Notes: generated by a model not told the origin, from the letters alone. DNA of 64,000 nt from JAWXUK01 sp044432725 (GCA_044432725.1 JAWXUL010000008.1:59521-123520), one strand, 5' to 3'; shown: positions 17,580 to 26,691, numbered from the stretch's first letter. Numbers and translations: made by a program.

Positions 17580-18185
17580 TCAGTTTGATGGGTTGATGAT
17601 TCTGTTGATTGCTTTTTGATATTTCTCTATCACAAGAGACCAATGTTTTTCCCCTAAGGGAGAAAGCGCCTTTCGATTTCTTTGCTCTGATTGCCAAATC
17701 ACAGCCCCAAAACGATAATCTACCTTTTGGGCAAGTCCATAGTAAAACTGCTTTTTCGAAGGGCTGTTTCCTGTATCCACCAGTCTTTCGATATGAGGGC
17801 TTTGTCGCCAATCCATGGGCTCGATGAGGTGAGTGATGATGGCATCCTCCCCCTCTGATTTCAAGATTTCTTGGCAAGTTTCTAAACTTCGATACAGGTT
17901 CCTGTCCTCGTCTAAAATATTGGCTCTGATCAAGGTCAGCTTTAATTTTCGCTCTTGCTCTATCACAGATAGCTTGGCACGTTCTAAGCCCTCTGGGGTA
18001 CAAATCTCCATACAAGCTTCTTTTGCCTCTTGAATCACTTGGCTATTTTCAAATTTGGTACCACGCCGAAGCAGTACAAACTTTTCTTGAAAGCGTGTGG
18101 CAAGGGATTCCTTGTCCAAATTAGGATAGGGCTTGCCATTGGGTTGTTTTGGTTTTGGTAAACGAAACTCGATAATTTCCCCCAT
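17580..18185 (-). CDS. Hypothetical protein between argR and recN
   Basis: I do not recognise this 201-residue protein. It begins with a Pro/Lys-rich stretch (RLPKPKQPNGKPYPNL) and continues as a mainly alpha-helical, charged soluble protein without membrane segments or cysteine clusters. It starts 10 bp after argR and ends 16 bp before recN, so it is translated within the housekeeping operon. It has no visible catalytic motif. A role tied to recombination or arginine control cannot be claimed from position alone. Confidence 0.7.
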   Translation of the reverse strand: MGEIIEFRLPKPKQPNGKPYPNLDKESLATRFQEKFVLLRRGTKFENSQVIQEAKEACMEICTPEGLERAKLSVIEQERKLKLTLIRANILDEDRNLYRSLETCQEILKSEGEDAIITHLIEPMDWRQSPHIERLVDTGNSPSKKQFYYGLAQKVDYRFGAVIWQSEQRNRKALSPLGEKHWSLVIEKYQKAINRIINPSN

Positions 18186-18195
18186 CTTACCCCTC

Positions 18196-18630
18196 CTATT
18201 GTTTCAATGTTTTCACAAATTTTTTCGCCATGGCTTTACTCTCCATCACCATCATACAGGTATCATCCCCTGCAATGGTCCCTGCGTTTCCCTGTATCTC
18301 CATGCCATCTAATGCCGTACAAACAGCCATGGCAAGACCTGGTTTTGTTTTGATCATGACGATAAATTCCACAGCAACCACTGACAAAATTCCCTCGTCC
18401 AAAATGGGAGAAGAAAAAAAGCTTTTTTCCCCCTCTGCTGGCAACACATAACGAGACTTCCCCTCTATCATCTGTTTGCTCAGGGCAAGCTCACGTATGT
18501 CTCGGGAAATCGTTGCTTGTGTACAGGAGCAACCTAGGTTTGTCAGGGCATGTAATAACTCTTCTTGGGTCTCGATGATTTCCTTTTGGATAATGTCACA
18601 CAAAGCTTTTTGCCTTTGCTCCTTTGTCAT
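18196..18630 (-). CDS. argR: Arginine repressor ArgR
   Basis: ArgR represses arginine biosynthesis and activates catabolism as an arginine-bound hexamer. The 144-residue protein has an N-terminal winged helix (ATISRDIRELAL) and a C-terminal oligomerisation/arginine-binding domain with GNAGTIAGDDTCMMV, the conserved GTIAGDDT motif. Length is typical (about 150). It overlaps the nadK stop by 4 bp. No arg genes are in the window. Confidence 0.95.
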   Translation of the reverse strand: MTKEQRQKALCDIIQKEIIETQEELLHALTNLGCSCTQATISRDIRELALSKQMIEGKSRYVLPAEGEKSFFSSPILDEGILSVVAVEFIVMIKTKPGLAMAVCTALDGMEIQGNAGTIAGDDTCMMVMESKAMAKKFVKTLKQ

Positions 18631-19499
18631 TGAGAAGCCCCTCCTAGTTTGTGATTTAGGATTTGATAAAAACTTCGATTGGTCAAACGAATCAGCTTAG
18701 TTTCTTTCACTGACTTTGTAATCTCCACATAGTCCCCACTGGAAATCCGTTGGGGATTTCCCCCATCTGTGGCAAGGAAAAGATATTTCTGGCTGTTACT
18801 TGGCAGTTGCACCCGAAGGGTTCTCTCTGGGGCAAGGACAATGGAGCGAGCAGCCAAATGGTGTGGGCAGATGGGTGACATCAGCAAACACTGGGCAGAG
18901 GGCTCCACAATCGATCCTCCAGCAGACAGAGAATATGCCGTTGACCCTGTGGGGGTGGAGAAAATGGCTCCGTCCCCCATGATGGTGGTCACATGGGTAT
19001 TATCAGCATAGATTTCCACTTCTGCCACCCGAGCCATAGAGCCCTTGGAAATCACTGCATCGTTCAGGGCAAGCTCGGAAGTCAGCAACTTGTTCCCGCG
19101 GAAATGGCGAATTTCTAACATCATTCTTTTTTCGATGGTGTAATCCTTTTTGCCCAAACGTGCCAAAGCAGACAGCTCTGTCCGTTCCAGCTCTGCCATA
19201 AATCCCACAGAACCCATGTTCACCCCTAAAATGGGAAGCTGATATTTCACAGCATCTCTGGCTGCATGAAGAATGGTACCATCTCCCCCAAAACAGACCA
19301 AAACATCTGCCACAGGAAGCTCTGCTGACAATGTACTGAGGAGTACATTGGGAGGCATGGAGAGTTTATCGCCCTTCTTCATTTGAAAAGGTAATGTCAA
19401 GGCAACATCTACCCCTGATTTTAACAAAATTTCTCGTGCTTCTAGGGCTGTTTTCAATCCCTTGTCACGATAAGGGTTAGAGCTGAGTAAGATTCGCAT
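18627..19499 (-). CDS. nadK: NAD kinase NadK
   Basis: NadK phosphorylates NAD+ to NADP+. The 290-residue protein has the diacylglycerol-kinase-like FGGDGTILHAAR motif, VNMGSVGFM, and the TPTGSTAYSLSAGG nucleotide loop. AGGAGG six bases before 19499 sets the start; an upstream ATG would add 15 Trp/Arg-rich residues that overlap tlyA. It overlaps tlyA by 23 bp and argR by 4 bp, so the genes are coupled. Confidence 0.96.
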   Translation of the reverse strand: MRILLSSNPYRDKGLKTALEAREILLKSGVDVALTLPFQMKKGDKLSMPPNVLLSTLSAELPVADVLVCFGGDGTILHAARDAVKYQLPILGVNMGSVGFMAELERTELSALARLGKKDYTIEKRMMLEIRHFRGNKLLTSELALNDAVISKGSMARVAEVEIYADNTHVTTIMGDGAIFSTPTGSTAYSLSAGGSIVEPSAQCLLMSPICPHHLAARSIVLAPERTLRVQLPSNSQKYLFLATDGGNPQRISSGDYVEITKSVKETKLIRLTNRSFYQILNHKLGGASQ

Positions 19500-20304
19500 G
19501 ACCGTCCTCCTGATTATGGGACTGTGCCACCACCTCTTCCACATTTACAGAAGGGTATGTCCCAGATTTTTTTGTCAAATAGGCAAGATATTCTATGTTT
19601 CCTTCTGGCCCACGGATAGGGGAAAAGCTGAGACCTTTGACGTGGAAACCCAAAGTCTCTGCCACAGAGAGGGTATTTTTAATCACTGTTTCGTGGACGA
19701 GAGGGTCTCGCACCACTCCTTTTTTCCCCACCTGTTCTCTCCCTGCTTCAAATTGAGGTTTGATGAGACAAACCCCCTCTTCTTTCAGCAAAGGGACGAT
19801 AGGGGGCAAAATCAATTTCAGGGAGATGAAAGACACGTCCACAGTGAAGAAATCCAGTTTTTCAGGGATTTCTTTTTCCGAGAGATAGCGGGCGTTGCAA
19901 CGCTCTAAGGATTTTACCTGTGGGTGGGAGCGTAGTTTCCAGTCCAGCTGATTATATCCTGAATCCACAGCATAGACAAACTTCGCTCCATTTTGTAGCA
20001 TACAATCGGTAAATCCCCCTGTGGAAGCACCAATATCCCCACAAACACAGCCAGTTAAAGAAATATCCCACAGCTTGATTGCCTTTTCCAGTTTCAAGCC
20101 ACCACGGCTGACATAGGGGAGAGGGTTTCCCCGTACTTCCAGAAAAGGAATCTCTTCTGGAGAGATTGCCGTGCCGGCTTTGCTGAGTTTTTGCTCTTTG
20201 CAATAAACCAGTCCAGCCATAATCACGGCTTGTGCCTTTTGTCTGGAAGGCACAAGCCCCTGTTCAAATAAGATGACATCAAGTCTTTGTTTTTTCTCTT
20301 TCAA
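19477..20304 (-). CDS. tlyA: TlyA-family rRNA 2'-O-methyltransferase
   Basis: TlyA proteins methylate ribose 2'-O positions of 16S/23S rRNA; early literature called them haemolysins. The 275-residue protein has an N-terminal S4 RNA-binding domain (RLDVILFEQGLVPSRQKAQ), then an FtsJ-like domain with VCGDIGASTGGFTDCML (SAM site) and DFFTVDVSFISL. The start is TTG, preceded by AGGAGGTG, and lies inside the dxs 3' end (26-bp overlap). This xse-ispA-dxs-tlyA-nadK order is common in Firmicutes. Confidence 0.93.
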   Translation of the reverse strand: MKEKKQRLDVILFEQGLVPSRQKAQAVIMAGLVYCKEQKLSKAGTAISPEEIPFLEVRGNPLPYVSRGGLKLEKAIKLWDISLTGCVCGDIGASTGGFTDCMLQNGAKFVYAVDSGYNQLDWKLRSHPQVKSLERCNARYLSEKEIPEKLDFFTVDVSFISLKLILPPIVPLLKEEGVCLIKPQFEAGREQVGKKGVVRDPLVHETVIKNTLSVAETLGFHVKGLSFSPIRGPEGNIEYLAYLTKKSGTYPSVNVEEVVAQSHNQEDGHANLTQL

Positions 20305-22201
20305 CTTGAGAAAGCACCTCCTGACTGCGTAAAAATAAACTTTTGCTGTCCAGTCCCAATTCTTTTTCTAGGATAGACACCTTTCCGTGGCTGACAAAAG
20401 TATTCCCTGTATTCACCAAAGACATCTGCACTTTGAGATTGTTTTTCCCCACAAGACTTGCGATATTCTCGCCCAAAGAGCCTTGGGCAATCACATCTTC
20501 TGCCACCAATAAGCAGCCTGTTTTGTTCAAGGAGGCAAGAATTTTCTCTCCTTCTAGGGAGGAAAGACGATTGACTTTCAACACTTCTGGAGAAAAGCCT
20601 TCTTTTTTTAATAATTTGCTACAAGCTAAGACATGGTTGATGTGGATGCCATGGGAAATCAGGGTGATGTCTGTGCCTGTTTCCAGAATGTCCACTGCTT
20701 CTCCTGTATAAGGAGAGGAAAACATCCCTTCTGTGCCTCTTGGATAGCGTATCGCCACAGCCCCTTCCCTTTGGGCGATGGATGCTGTCAGCATAGCTTT
20801 TAACTCTCCCAAACTAGAGGGCGCTAAAACAGTCAGATTAGGGACTGTGGAAAGAAAGGCAAGGTCAAACACCCCGTGATGGGTTTCTCCATCTTCTCCC
20901 ACCAAACCACAGCGATCCACAGCAAAAATCACTGGTAGATGTTGCAAGGCAACGTCGTGAATCATCATATCATAAGCACGTTGCAAAAAGGTGGAATAGA
21001 CTGCAAAGACAGGAATCGCTCCTTCTTTGGCAAGCCCTCCTGCCATGGTGATGGCACAGCCCTCGGCAATCCCCACATCATAGAGACGATGGGGGAATTT
21101 CTCTGCGAACAAATCCATCCCTGTGCCTGTGGACATGGCGGCTGTGATGCCACAAAGACTGGGATAAGCTGCTCCCTCTTCTGCCATGGTTTCTCCAAAC
21201 ACTTGGGAGAATGTTTTGGGTGGACTGGTCAGGGCATCGCCAGAAGTGGGAGAGGATTTGTTGATGCCATAATGTGACTGGGCATTTTTCGTGGGAGAAC
21301 TGGCTGAAATACCGTGATAGGCTTCTGGGTTTTTCTCTGCGAGCGGATAGCCCTTTCCCTTTATGGTACGCACATGCACCAAGACTGGGCAGTCCTGTTC
21401 TTTGGCATGGGTGAATAACTTGGTTAAGAGAGAGATATCATGACCATCCACTGGGCCGTAATAGGTGAAGCCCATTTGCTCGAACATGGAAGAGGGCAAG
21501 AGACTATGTTTCACTGCTTGCTTCAAGCCATGATTAAAGCTATGGATTTTTCGCCCAAGGAAATTTTTGCCCAAAATGCGACGGTACAAACGGCGAAAGT
21601 GTAGATACTGGGGTTTGATCCGTTGCTTTGCCAAATAGGTGGAGATCCCACCTACATTTTTGGTGATTGACATACCATTGTCATTTAATATCACCAAAAG
21701 TTGTCCCTTGGTCTGTCCCCCAACAGCTAAGCCTTCATAGGCAAGGCCTCCTGTCAAGGCACCATCTCCCAGAAGGGCAATGACATCATAGTCTCCACCT
21801 GTCAGTTCTCTTGCTTTTGCCATCCCCACAGCCACAGCCACAGAGTTAGAGGCATGTCCTGCCACAAAAGCGTCGTGGGGACTTTCAGACGGTTTGGGAA
21901 AGCCAGACAGCCCCTCATGTTGTCGCAAGGTGGCAAAGGCTTCTTTCCGTCCTGTGAGCATTTTGTGGCCATAGCATTGGTGACCCACGTCAAAGACCAG
22001 ACGATCTATGGCGGTATCAAAAACACGATGAAGGGCAAGGGTCAGCTCCACTGTCCCTAAGTTAGAGGATAAATGCCCCCCTGTTTGGGTGACAGAGGTA
22101 ATCAGATCCTGACGTATGGTACCAGCTAGCTGTTCCAGCTCTTCTTGAGAAGCCTTTGCCAGCAGTGGCTCTTTCTTCTTATCCAAAATACGCCACACCA
22201 T
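20279..22201 (-). CDS. dxs: 1-deoxy-D-xylulose-5-phosphate synthase
   Basis: Dxs condenses pyruvate and glyceraldehyde-3-phosphate in a TPP-dependent step that opens the MEP isoprenoid pathway. At 640 residues it shows GGHLSSNLGTVELTLALH, the TPP/Mg site GDGALTGGLAYEGL, the second-half transketolase motif, and DRCGLVGEDGETHHG. The start overlaps the PAP2-like gene by 23 bp. It shares the operon with ispA, which uses MEP-pathway products. Its cofactor TPP comes from the pathway encoded at 2.7-7.6 kb. Confidence 0.97.
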   Translation of the reverse strand: MVWRILDKKKEPLLAKASQEELEQLAGTIRQDLITSVTQTGGHLSSNLGTVELTLALHRVFDTAIDRLVFDVGHQCYGHKMLTGRKEAFATLRQHEGLSGFPKPSESPHDAFVAGHASNSVAVAVGMAKARELTGGDYDVIALLGDGALTGGLAYEGLAVGGQTKGQLLVILNDNGMSITKNVGGISTYLAKQRIKPQYLHFRRLYRRILGKNFLGRKIHSFNHGLKQAVKHSLLPSSMFEQMGFTYYGPVDGHDISLLTKLFTHAKEQDCPVLVHVRTIKGKGYPLAEKNPEAYHGISASSPTKNAQSHYGINKSSPTSGDALTSPPKTFSQVFGETMAEEGAAYPSLCGITAAMSTGTGMDLFAEKFPHRLYDVGIAEGCAITMAGGLAKEGAIPVFAVYSTFLQRAYDMMIHDVALQHLPVIFAVDRCGLVGEDGETHHGVFDLAFLSTVPNLTVLAPSSLGELKAMLTASIAQREGAVAIRYPRGTEGMFSSPYTGEAVDILETGTDITLISHGIHINHVLACSKLLKKEGFSPEVLKVNRLSSLEGEKILASLNKTGCLLVAEDVIAQGSLGENIASLVGKNNLKVQMSLVNTGNTFVSHGKVSILEKELGLDSKSLFLRSQEVLSQVEREKTKT

Positions 22202-22652
22202 ATAGCCCTGTGATCATGCCAAGCATAGCACCCACAAACACTTGAAAGGGCGTATGTCCCAAAATCTCTTTCAGTTGCAAATCTTTCAAGGCAGAATATT
22301 GCTCTTCTTTGTTTTTCGTCAATAAATTACTCAAAAGATTGATCATTCTCGCTTGCTCCCCAGCAGAGCGACGGACATGACAGGCATCATACATCACCAC
22401 CCCTGCCAGTACAAAGGACAAGGCAAAGATAGAGCTTCCTGTTCCGTGAATTGCTCCAATACTTGCCGAAGCACAGCAGACCAAGGCAGAGTGAGAACTT
22501 GGCATTTCCCCACTGCTCCAAAGTTTTGTCAAATCAAATTTACGATGAACAAGCAACTCGATGACAAGCTTTGCAAACTGTGCAAAAAACCATGCGCAAA
22601 AAGATAAGTCGATGATTAAATTGCTTGTGATAAATCCAGAAATATTATCCAT
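22179..22652 (-). CDS. Divergent PAP2 family membrane protein (DUF212)
   Basis: The 157-residue protein has about four membrane segments and the family stretch GEMPSSHSALVCCASASIG, which resembles the PAP2 phosphatase motif PSGH/SSH. It also has YDACHVRRSAGEQARM. Divergent PAP2 proteins may act on lipid or polyprenyl phosphates. The location between ispA and dxs supports a link to isoprenoid carriers but does not prove it. AAAGGGG lies seven bases before the ATG. Confidence 0.9.
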   Translation of the reverse strand: MDNISGFITSNLIIDLSFCAWFFAQFAKLVIELLVHRKFDLTKLWSSGEMPSSHSALVCCASASIGAIHGTGSSIFALSFVLAGVVMYDACHVRRSAGEQARMINLLSNLLTKNKEEQYSALKDLQLKEILGHTPFQVFVGAMLGMITGLYGVAYFG

Positions 22653-22733
22653 GTGATGACCCCTTTCTTTCCTAGTCGAGAATCTCTCAAAATTTTTGTT
22701 TGTTTTTGGTAGTGCCTTCCAGAGCTATCTTTT

Positions 22734-23621
22734 TTAAAATTCTCTGTGACAAAGATAGTTCACAAGCCATGAAAGAAATTCTGTGTTTTCATAGCTGTTT
22801 AAAATCTCTAAGGCTTCTTTTGTTTGGAGTTCCATTTGTTTTTTTGCTGATTCTTCGCCGAAAACAGTGTAATAATTTCGTTTTGCCTTCTCTGCGTCAG
22901 AGCCAATGGGTTTTCCCAGTTTCTCTTTGTCTCCCAAGGCATCCAGAAGATCATCTTGAATTTGGAACGCTGAACCTAAGGCACGGCCAAACCGAAAAAG
23001 CTTCTCTTTTTCTTTGAAATCAGCCCCTGCTGCCAAAGCCCCTAAATAGGCAGAAGCAGCAAAGAGTGCCCCTGTTTTTTCCATCTCGATATCCAAAATC
23101 AATCTTTCCTCTTCTGTGGGAGAGAGTGACTTTTCTGATTTTTCATAGGAGAGTTCTTTTGCTTGTCCTGAAATCATCCCCAGTTTTCCACTGGCTTCTC
23201 CCAAGGCAGAAATCCCTTCCACCACCCGCTCCCCAGAAAGCTTTGCCTGGGTCATCAGTACAAATGCCTCTGTCAACAGGGCATCTCCAGTTAGCACAGC
23301 TGTAGCTTCGTCAAAGGCTTTGTGGCAACTGGCTCTGCCACGACGGAAATCGTCATCGTCCATACAGGGTAAATCGTCATGAATCAGGGAATAGCTGTGA
23401 ACCATCTCTAGGGCAAGGGCAAAGGGCATAGCCTTCTCTCTATCTCCCACAAAGGCTTCGCAAAAACCAAGACAAAGGACTGGGCGAAGGGATTTCCCTA
23501 GGTTTTCTAAGGTATAGTGCATGGCTTTGGACAGTGTGACATCTCCAGATTGGTTTTGGGCGAGATAGGCTCTCATGGCTTGCTTTACTTCTTCTTGATA
23601 TTTTTCATATACCTCTATCAT
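22734..23621 (-). CDS. ispA: Farnesyl/geranyl diphosphate synthase IspA
   Basis: This trans-prenyltransferase elongates DMAPP/GPP with IPP to make farnesyl diphosphate. The 295-residue all-helical protein has GKSLRPVLCLG, the first Asp-rich motif DDLPCMDDDD, and the second FQIQDDLLD. Chain length is inferred from family and neighbours. It overlaps the end of xseB by 4 bp, and an 81-bp gap, with no clear signal, separates it from the PAP2 gene. Confidence 0.94.
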   Translation of the reverse strand: MIEVYEKYQEEVKQAMRAYLAQNQSGDVTLSKAMHYTLENLGKSLRPVLCLGFCEAFVGDREKAMPFALALEMVHSYSLIHDDLPCMDDDDFRRGRASCHKAFDEATAVLTGDALLTEAFVLMTQAKLSGERVVEGISALGEASGKLGMISGQAKELSYEKSEKSLSPTEEERLILDIEMEKTGALFAASAYLGALAAGADFKEKEKLFRFGRALGSAFQIQDDLLDALGDKEKLGKPIGSDAEKAKRNYYTVFGEESAKKQMELQTKEALEILNSYENTEFLSWLVNYLCHREF

Positions 23622-23863
23622 GATTCTTTCTCCTCTTGGGTAAACTCTTGGACTTCTGGGGAGCCATTTTCCCCTGTATTGCTTAAAAGATTCACCTTTG
23701 CTTCGGCATCATCTAAAGATTTGCTACAATACGCAAGGAGTCCTGCTCCTTCTTCAAAAAGTTCCAAGGCTTCTGCCAGAGGCGCTCTGCCGTTGTTCAA
23801 AGAGCCAACGATTTGCTCTAGTCGTCCTAGGGCTGATTCAAAGGTTTGATTTTCTGTGTCCAT
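23618..23863 (-). CDS. xseB: Exodeoxyribonuclease VII small subunit
   Basis: XseB wraps the XseA helices in exonuclease VII. The 81-residue protein has FESALGRLEQIVGSLNNG and LAEALELFEEGAGLLAYC, the usual two-helix pattern, with a Glu-rich tail. GAGGTG six bases before 23863 sets the start; a longer frame overlaps xseA and is rejected. It lies between xseA and ispA. Confidence 0.93.
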   Translation of the reverse strand: MDTENQTFESALGRLEQIVGSLNNGRAPLAEALELFEEGAGLLAYCSKSLDDAEAKVNLLSNTGENGSPEVQEFTQEEKES

Positions 23864-23873
23864 CTGAAGCACC

Positions 23874-25076
23874 TCATTCTTTTCTTTCAATTTCCTCTGT
23901 GACACAGTGCAATGTGCCGTCTGCAAGGGAGAGGGAAATTTTATCCCCGATTTTTGTCTGGCTGACGGTGTGGAGAAGCTTGCCCTCTTTTGTTTTGGGA
24001 ATGGCATAGCCACGACTCATGACCTTCAGAGGGGACAGAGCGTGTAAACTGGCTGACAGAGAGGCACAGTGATTTTTCCCTTGGTTGATTTGCTGTGTCA
24101 TTCCTTGCTCTAGTCGCTCTGCCAAATAATCTAACATCTGTGCCTTTTCTCTCAAATGGTGTTTGGGGTCACGAAAACCAGAAGAATCAGCAAAATATTG
24201 TAACTGTCTCCGGTGGCTGTCCAAACGTTGGGCAAAGCTGAGGGTCATCTGCTCTTTCCATTGGCTGAGCTGTGCCAATAAATCTTCTTGCCGTGGCACT
24301 GCGATTTCTGCTGCGTGGGTGGGGGTGGCACCTCGGCAATCGGCAACGTAATCAGAAATACTCACATCAGGTTCATGTCCCACAGCTGAAATAATGGGGG
24401 TTTTGCAAGCGAAAATGGCTCTTGCCACGGATTCTTGGTTAAAAGCTTTTAAGTCCTCTTGAGAGCCTCCCCCACGTCCCACGATGAGCAAATCTGCCAC
24501 CTTGTAATAATCTGCCCAAGCAATGGCACCAGCGATATGTTGCTCTGCCCCGTCTCCTTGGACTGGGACAGGGATCACGAAAATTTCTGTGATGGGACAA
24601 CGTGCTTTTAATATTTTTATCATATCCCAAACCACAGCCCCTGTGGGAGAGGTAATCAGACCGATTTTTTTCGGCAGATAGGGCAGTGTTTTTTTATATT
24701 GGGGATGGAACAAGCCCTCTTGTTCTAGCTTGTTTTTCATCATGGTAAAGGCAAGGTGAAGATCCCCTGTTCCCAGTGGAGACAGCTTGGTACAGCGAAG
24801 TTGGTACACCCCTCGTTGGACAAAAATCGTCAGCCCCCCTGCCACCAAAACTTGCATCCCATTGGCTAGGGGGAAGCCCTTTGGGAAGTCCCCTTTGAAC
24901 ATGATACAAGGGAGGGTGGATTCTTTGTCCTTTAAAGAAAAGTAATGATGACCAGAGGAAGCTGGGGTATAATTACAGACCTCTCCTTCCACCACAAGGG
25001 TGGAGAGGACATGGTCCCGTTCCACGGTACCTTTTAGATATTGTGCCACTTGGGAGGGAGTGAGGTGTTTTGTCAT
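23874..25076 (-). CDS. xseA: Exodeoxyribonuclease VII large subunit
   Basis: XseA is the catalytic subunit of exonuclease VII, which degrades single-stranded DNA from both ends. The 400-residue protein has an N-terminal OB fold (VVEGEVCNYTPASSGHHYFSLKD), then GLITSPTGAVVWD, VGRGGGSQEDL and PIISAVGHEPD, followed by a coiled-coil region. Length matches the family. The ribosome site is weak (GCGAAAGATT). A 10-bp gap to xseB suggests coupling. Confidence 0.96.
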   Translation of the reverse strand: MTKHLTPSQVAQYLKGTVERDHVLSTLVVEGEVCNYTPASSGHHYFSLKDKESTLPCIMFKGDFPKGFPLANGMQVLVAGGLTIFVQRGVYQLRCTKLSPLGTGDLHLAFTMMKNKLEQEGLFHPQYKKTLPYLPKKIGLITSPTGAVVWDMIKILKARCPITEIFVIPVPVQGDGAEQHIAGAIAWADYYKVADLLIVGRGGGSQEDLKAFNQESVARAIFACKTPIISAVGHEPDVSISDYVADCRGATPTHAAEIAVPRQEDLLAQLSQWKEQMTLSFAQRLDSHRRQLQYFADSSGFRDPKHHLREKAQMLDYLAERLEQGMTQQINQGKNHCASLSASLHALSPLKVMSRGYAIPKTKEGKLLHTVSQTKIGDKISLSLADGTLHCVTEEIERKE

Positions 25077-25094
25077 AATCTTTCGCTCTTTTCT

Positions 25095-26003
25095 TTACAG
25101 GTTCCTTTTGGTCAAAACTGCGATTCCCATGGCGTTATCTGTGGCATATTTTCCTTCAGGGAAAAGGCAATGGGGCAATTTCCTTTGCAAATATTGGCTA
25201 GACGCCACCCCTCCACTGAAGAGAATGGGGAGATTCCCATAGAGGCTTTCTGCTTTTTGGGTGATTTTGTGCAACATTTCACCCAGTGTTTCCATGACAA
25301 AGGCTGAAATCTCTTGGGGGGATTTTCCCTCGGCTAAAAACTGTGTCACTTTATTTTCCATTCCTGAAAGAGAGAAAAAGAGCTTGTCCTCTTTCAAGGG
25401 AAAGGCTGTGCCTGTCTGTTCCAGTGCAAGGCTGTCTATGGCTTTTCCTGAGGGAAAGGCGAGTCCCAGTTTTTGCCCTGTTCTGTCAATCAGCTGTCCC
25501 GCAGAAATGTCCTTTGTCCCTCCAATGATTTCCACCGAGATTTGCCCTTGGGGCTCTGGGGTGACTTTCAACAATTCTGTGGTGCCTCCTGACAAATGCC
25601 AAGAAAGAAAGGGGGCTTGGAGCAAATCTTCCTGACCCACTGACCAGGCTGCGGCTGCCAGATGTCCCTCTTGGTGGGAAAACTGGTAAAGAGGAAGATT
25701 CATGGTGGTGGCAAGGGATCTGGCAACTGTTTCGCCTCCTAGAAAACAAGGCATATAGGAATCCTCTTGGCGACGAGGCTGAGTGGAGACTCCTAGGGCT
25801 GTCAAATGATGAAAACTCTCGTAAGTGGAAAGAGAGGACAACAAGGAGGGCAATACCTTGATATGCTGAAAGAGAGCCTCTTGCTGACGAAGTCCCAAAG
25901 CCCCTTGGGGGACTTCTAGGAGTTTCCCCAAAGAAACTTCCTCCTCTCCCAGAAGTGCCACAGAAGTGGTATAATTACTGGTGTCAAAGGCTAGTATGGA
26001 CAT
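25095..26003 (-). CDS. M22/Kae1-like (TsaD-paralogous) ASKHA-fold protein
   Basis: The 302-residue protein has an ASKHA nucleotide-binding fold: LAFDTSNYTTSVAL at the start, SHQEGHLAAA (a HxxxH pair like the metal site of TsaD), LSGGTTELL, and a C-terminal FSGGVASSQYLQRKL. It is shorter than genuine TsaD (about 340). Clostridia often carry such a paralogue in this cluster beside nusB and xseA. Its substrate is unknown; it may be an accessory or diverged t6A enzyme. It starts 2 bp after the nusB stop. Confidence 0.85.
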   Translation of the reverse strand: MSILAFDTSNYTTSVALLGEEEVSLGKLLEVPQGALGLRQQEALFQHIKVLPSLLSSLSTYESFHHLTALGVSTQPRRQEDSYMPCFLGGETVARSLATTMNLPLYQFSHQEGHLAAAAWSVGQEDLLQAPFLSWHLSGGTTELLKVTPEPQGQISVEIIGGTKDISAGQLIDRTGQKLGLAFPSGKAIDSLALEQTGTAFPLKEDKLFFSLSGMENKVTQFLAEGKSPQEISAFVMETLGEMLHKITQKAESLYGNLPILFSGGVASSQYLQRKLPHCLFPEGKYATDNAMGIAVLTKRNL

Positions 26004-26005
26004 TG

Positions 26006-26584
26006 TTACCCTTCCTTTGTTGCTTCTACTGGCTCTTCTTTGGCTTCTTCCCCTTCTTCTGGAGGGAGTTCTGATTCTCCTTGGACATCTTCTAAATCGA
26101 AAACATCTTCTTTGAAATCACTGGGACGCTCTGGGGTGTTTTTCAATTCAGAACGAACAAAATTCCCCAAAATGCCATTCATGAAGGAAATCAGTTCTGG
26201 ATCGTCATAGCCCTTTGCGATTTCCAAGGCATCGTTGATTGCCACAGAATCGGGGATTTCTGGCACATACAAGATTTCAAACATGGCGATTCTAAGCAAA
26301 GCTGCAATGACTTTGGGAATGCGATGAAAGCTCCATCCTTGGGCATAACTTGCGATGTATTCGTCCAATTCTGGACTGTGGAGGAAGGCACCTTCTACCA
26401 GTGCACGGATGTAATCTGCTTGTTTTTTGTTGGGATATTGATAATAAAGACGAGATTCGTCTTTCATTTGGGCGAAATGCTCTTGGGTCAGACGCTCTTC
26501 CAGCAAGGATTCGGCTGAATGCTTGGAAAAAGCGAGTTCGAACATAAAGTGCAATGCGATCTCTCTGGCGTTAGTTCTTGTCAT
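26006..26584 (-). CDS. nusB: Transcription antitermination factor NusB
   Basis: NusB binds boxA RNA with NusE for rRNA antitermination. The first 145 residues are the all-helical NusB domain (NAREIALHFMFELAF; AALLRIAMFEIL; VAINDALEIAKGYDD; FMNGILGNFVRSE). Residues about 150-192 form an extra acidic tail rich in Glu, Pro and Asp, not usual in the family. CGGAGG precedes the ATG. It is the first gene of the long housekeeping cluster that runs to tyrA. Confidence 0.95.
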   Translation of the reverse strand: MTRTNAREIALHFMFELAFSKHSAESLLEERLTQEHFAQMKDESRLYYQYPNKKQADYIRALVEGAFLHSPELDEYIASYAQGWSFHRIPKVIAALLRIAMFEILYVPEIPDSVAINDALEIAKGYDDPELISFMNGILGNFVRSELKNTPERPSDFKEDVFDLEDVQGESELPPEEGEEAKEEPVEATKEG

Positions 26585-26624
26585 GATTGACCTCCGTTTT
26601 TAAAATGTATAGGCATTACTTTTT

Positions 26625-26691
26625 ATTATAGACTTATTTCTCGAAAAAAGAAACCCCTTTCCTGAAATTTTATGAAAAGGGGAAAGAAATA
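26625..26691 (-). promoter_or_regulatory. Upstream region of the nusB operon: -10 element and terminator-like hairpin
   Basis: On the minus strand TATAAT occurs at 26630-26625, with only a weak -35 (TTTCTT). Just upstream, CCCCTTT (near 26680) pairs with AAAGGGG (near 26655) and is followed by TTTCTTTTTT. This resembles an intrinsic terminator that a transcript from farther upstream would meet. Which element drives nusB cannot be decided by reading. Confidence 0.35.
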
